Below, piece by piece: positions 61,444 to 64,000 of a stretch of 64,000 bases of DNA (position 1 is its first letter; each line of letters opens with the position of its first letter). The notes beneath the pieces are model-generated. The model had not been told where the DNA came from, did not search any database, and worked only from the letters and a program-made list of their open reading frames with translations. The position numbers and the translations under genes are program-made. The stretch is from Saprospiraceae bacterium UBA7687 (GTDB taxonomy: Bacteria > Bacteroidota > Bacteroidia > Chitinophagales > Saprospiraceae): NCBI GenBank assembly GCA_002482845.1, contig DLGT01000059.1, positions 10,812-74,811 on the forward strand. The letters run 5' to 3'.

Positions 61444-63852
61444 ATGAAACGATATTTTATTTACGTGTTTTTTATGGTCTGTAGTAGTTTTCTCAATGCC
61501 CAAATCATCACTATTACAGACAGCAATACAGGAAAGCCAGTGGAATCTGTATCCATTATTGATATTACTAATACAAAATCCTTTTTAACAGACAAAAACG
61601 GCCAAGCGGATATTTCATCCTTGAATTTATCAAATGAAATTCAAATTTCCTTAATTGGCTATCAATCTCAAACTTTTTCATACGATGTGTTAAAAGGTAA
61701 CGGATTCAATGTTAAGTTGGTTCAAAACATTTTATCACTTGACCAAGTCGTCGTATCAGCATCAAGATGGGATCAGTCTAATCGTAATATACCTGCAAAA
61801 ATTGTCACTATTAAACCGTCTGACATTACGTTTAATAATCCTCAAACAGCAGCTGATTTATTGGGAAATACAGGCAAAGTCTTTATTCAGAAAAGTCAGC
61901 AAGGTGGTGGTAGCCCTATGATTAGGGGATTTGCTACGAATAGGCTCATATATGCAGTTGATGGTGTAAGAATGAATACAGCCATATTTAGAGCGGGTAA
62001 CATTCAAAATGTAATTTCATTAGATGGTTTTGCCATTGAAAGCGCAGAAGTTATGTTTGGTCCAGGTTCTGTTTTATTTGGCAGTGACGCCATTGGCGGA
62101 GTGATGAGTTTCCAAACTTTGACTCCTAAGTTGTCAATAACCGATGGTAAATCCAATATTTCTGGCAAAGCCATTGTTAGATATTCTTCTGCAAATGAAG
62201 AGAAAACAGGACATTTTGACATAAACTTTGGAGGAAAAAAATGGGCTTCTGTCACTAGCATCAGTTATAATGATTTCGGTGATTTAAGAATGGGAAAAAA
62301 CGGACTTGATGATTATCTTAAACCATTCATCGTTGAGAGAGTAGGAAATGAAGATGTATTCCGCACAAACCCTGATGCTCTTGTTCAGTCACCTTCACAG
62401 TACACACAATACAATTTAACCCAAAAAGTCAGGTTTAAACCAAATGAAAACTGGGATATACAATATGGTTTACACATCAGTGAGACATCCGAATATGCAA
62501 GGTATGACCGTCATTTAAGATTACGGAATGGCAAACCACGATACGCTGAGTGGAATTATGGCCCACAAACTTGGAGTATGAACCAACTCAAAGTCACGAA
62601 TTTTGGAAGCCATATATGGTATGATCAAGCATCTTTAAATATTGCGTTTCAAACTTTTGGTGAAAGCCGAATAGATCGTGATTTTAATGAAGTGAATAGA
62701 CAAATACAAACGGAAGCAGTAGATGCTTGGTCTGCCAATGTAGACTTTATAAAATCTTTGTCCGAAAAGCAGAAACTGTTTTATGGTGTTGAGTTTGTAA
62801 CTAACGAAGTAACATCAACGGGTACCTTCCAAAACATTACTTCAGGGTTGACTAGCAATGGACCTGCGAGATATCCGAAAGCGATCTGGTCTTCTTTTGG
62901 TGTTTATGCTAATTATCAACGTATTTTGTCTGAAAAAGTGTCTCTTCAGGCTGGCGCAAGGTATAATCAGTTTGCCTTGGATGCTACATACGATTTAACC
63001 TTTTTCCCCTTGCCATTTTCTACATCAAAAATCAATAATGGAGCGCTTACTGGTAGTTTGGGTGCCGTCTTTAGACCTACGGCATCATGGTCTATTTTTG
63101 CAAATTTATCCACAGGTTTCCGCGCACCTAATGTAGATGATACTGGGAAAGTGTTTGATTCAGAGCCAGGTACAGTGACTGTTCCAAATCCTGATGTTAA
63201 AGCAGAATATGCCTACAATGCAGAAGTAGGTTTTGTGAAAGTGATGGGCGATCGATTAAAAGTTGACATCACGGCTTACTACACTTTATTGCAAAATGCA
63301 CTAGTCAGAAGAGCATTTACTCTTAATGGTCAAGATAGTATAGATTACAAAGATGAGTTGAGCCAAGTATTGGCAGTTCAAAACGCTGCAAATGCTACTG
63401 TTTATGGTTTACAAGCAGGCATCAACATTAAAATTTTAACAGGTTTGTCATTGAGTTCTGATTACAACGTACAAATTGGTGAAGAAGAGTTAGATAATGG
63501 TCAAACTAGTCCTTCTAGACATGCAGCACCTTCTTTTGGTTCGACAAGATTGATCTTTCAAAAAGGAAAATGGCATGGCGAAATTAATAGCCAATACACC
63601 GCCAGTAAGCCTTTTGAGCAACTTCCCGATGAAGAGCAAGGGAAAACTGAGTTGTATGCAAAAGATGGAAATGAAAAGCCTTTTGCACCATCTTGGCAAA
63701 TATTTAATATTCGTGGTCAATATCAATGTACTCAAAAACTATCTTTAACCTTAGCTATAGAAAATATCTCTGACCAAAGATACAGGCCTTACAGTTCTGG
63801 TTTGGCCGGGGCAGGTAGAAACTTTGTATTATCTGGTCTTTTCAAATTCTAA
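61444..63852 (+). CDS. TonB-dependent outer-membrane receptor
   Basis: 802 residues: signal peptide 1-19 (SSFLNAQ), carboxypeptidase-regulatory-like domain (about 20-100, TDSNTGKPVESVSIIDI), TonB-box-like DQVVVSASRWDQ, plug (about 118-225, with IRGFATNRLIYAVDGVRMN and LFGSDAIGGVMSF) and a 22-strand barrel ending in FVLSGLFKF with the C-terminal Phe needed for BAM assembly. It imports an unknown ligand with TonB energy; the lack of a SusD-like neighbour argues against a glycan utilisation locus and is more like siderophore, cobalamin or metal receptors. Confidence 0.94.
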   Translation: MKRYFIYVFFMVCSSFLNAQIITITDSNTGKPVESVSIIDITNTKSFLTDKNGQADISSLNLSNEIQISLIGYQSQTFSYDVLKGNGFNVKLVQNILSLDQVVVSASRWDQSNRNIPAKIVTIKPSDITFNNPQTAADLLGNTGKVFIQKSQQGGGSPMIRGFATNRLIYAVDGVRMNTAIFRAGNIQNVISLDGFAIESAEVMFGPGSVLFGSDAIGGVMSFQTLTPKLSITDGKSNISGKAIVRYSSANEEKTGHFDINFGGKKWASVTSISYNDFGDLRMGKNGLDDYLKPFIVERVGNEDVFRTNPDALVQSPSQYTQYNLTQKVRFKPNENWDIQYGLHISETSEYARYDRHLRLRNGKPRYAEWNYGPQTWSMNQLKVTNFGSHIWYDQASLNIAFQTFGESRIDRDFNEVNRQIQTEAVDAWSANVDFIKSLSEKQKLFYGVEFVTNEVTSTGTFQNITSGLTSNGPARYPKAIWSSFGVYANYQRILSEKVSLQAGARYNQFALDATYDLTFFPLPFSTSKINNGALTGSLGAVFRPTASWSIFANLSTGFRAPNVDDTGKVFDSEPGTVTVPNPDVKAEYAYNAEVGFVKVMGDRLKVDITAYYTLLQNALVRRAFTLNGQDSIDYKDELSQVLAVQNAANATVYGLQAGINIKILTGLSLSSDYNVQIGEEELDNGQTSPSRHAAPSFGSTRLIFQKGKWHGEINSQYTASKPFEQLPDEEQGKTELYAKDGNEKPFAPSWQIFNIRGQYQCTQKLSLTLAIENISDQRYRPYSSGLAGAGRNFVLSGLFKF

Positions 63853-63854
63853 AA

Positions 63855-63897
63855 AGAAATACCCGCTCTCTTATTTCGAAAAGGTGCGGGTATTTCT
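63855..63897. terminator. Bidirectional intrinsic terminator
   Basis: AGAAATACCCGC (63855-63866) and GCGGGTATTTCT (63886-63897) form a perfect 12-bp stem. A T-run follows on the minus strand (TTTTTAGAATT) and a weaker CTTGTTTTG on the plus strand. It terminates the receptor gene and probably also a convergent gene at the right edge. Confidence 0.75.
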
Positions 63898-63948
63898 CTT
63901 GTTTTGTCATCAGTTTATATAGGACATAATAATGTCAGACTTTCAGTA

Positions 63949-64000
63949 TTATTCAACAGTAGTTTTTTTAGGATTATTTACCTGTAAAGCTATTTTAGGA
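63949..64000 (-). CDS. Possible 3' end of a gene cut by the window edge
   Basis: The minus strand has an open frame running off the edge and ending KIALQVNNPKKTTVE followed by TAA (63949-63951), with the terminator at 63855-63897 just after it, as expected for a convergent gene. A competing plus-strand frame starts at the ATG at 63932 (MSDFQYYSTVVFLGLF, then off the edge). Too little is visible to decide or name either. Confidence 0.3.
   Translation of the reverse strand, partial: PKIALQVNNPKKTTVE

Noticed and set aside
1..64000. tRNA, rRNA, prophage or defence-island content
   Set aside because: No cloverleaf, ribosomal sequence, integrase, capsid, nuclease or methylase genes were seen on either strand.

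Overview
The window looks like the chromosome of a low-GC, free-living member of the Bacteroidota, most likely a Saprospiria-type bacterium; that rank is an inference from gene content. The evidence is: two giant secreted proteins with C-terminal type IX secretion (type B, gliding-motility-associated) sorting domains; -7 boxes of the Bacteroidota form TAnnTTTG in front of many genes; a SusC-like TonB-dependent receptor with a carboxypeptidase-regulatory-like front domain; many signal peptides and lipoboxes; and typical Bacteroidota families (propeller-type LytS kinases, CRTAC1/UnbV proteins, DUF2795). I see no rRNA, tRNA, CRISPR array, prophage or complete insertion sequence.

Layout. 0-1 kb: a small antitoxin gene with a 5'-broken RelE/ParE-type toxin relic. 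1-5.1 kb: an overlapping operon yceI-like / two-component propeller histidine kinase / LytTR regulator, divergent from a 1106-residue BNR-repeat exported protein (5.3-8.6 kb). 8.6-12.3 kb: poorly known exported or membrane proteins separated by foldback repeats. 12.3-16.8 kb: a BlaI repressor and an M56 (BlaR1-like) sensor protease split by an in-frame stop, divergent from three tandem secreted TonB-C-domain proteins. 16.8-21.7 kb: glutathione peroxidase, pssA, ferredoxin, an ECF sigma factor with an overlapping one-TM plus beta-barrel-like gene, and a structured small-gene region. 22-24.9 kb: MscS channel and ComEC. 25-38.9 kb, all on the minus strand: CRTAC1/UnbV lipoprotein, vanadium-haloperoxidase/PAP2-like lipoprotein and a 3018-residue adhesin-like protein with 13 HYR-like units. 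39.2-41.9 kb: ferredoxin, iscX, kdsC-like, ubiA-like, maf. 41.9-52.7 kb: class II HDAC-like hydrolase, a second giant (1999 residues), PhoD phosphatase, S9 peptidase. 53-64 kb: TPR lipoprotein, cmk, DUF2795, queA, MacB-type permease, quinone oxidoreductase, EI24-like membrane protein, TonB-dependent receptor.

The most unusual content is non-coding. One foldback family has a conserved CCCTTTAGGGTTAGGGT-like core inside arms that differ from copy to copy but always pair with each other (about 0.8, 8.6-8.8 as a 65-bp tandem, 11.2, 11.5, 12.2 and 54.2 kb). A second, roughly 175-bp palindromic family occurs at 8.95 and 56.7 kb. A MITE-like element with 17-bp terminal inverted repeats and 11-bp flanking direct repeats sits directly on a stop codon at 53.9 kb. 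A heptameric satellite lies at 58.5 kb. Upstream of the ECF sigma gene there is a strongly folded transcript region ending in an intrinsic terminator, with two unlisted small ORFs. No complete novel defence or biosynthetic system was recognised.
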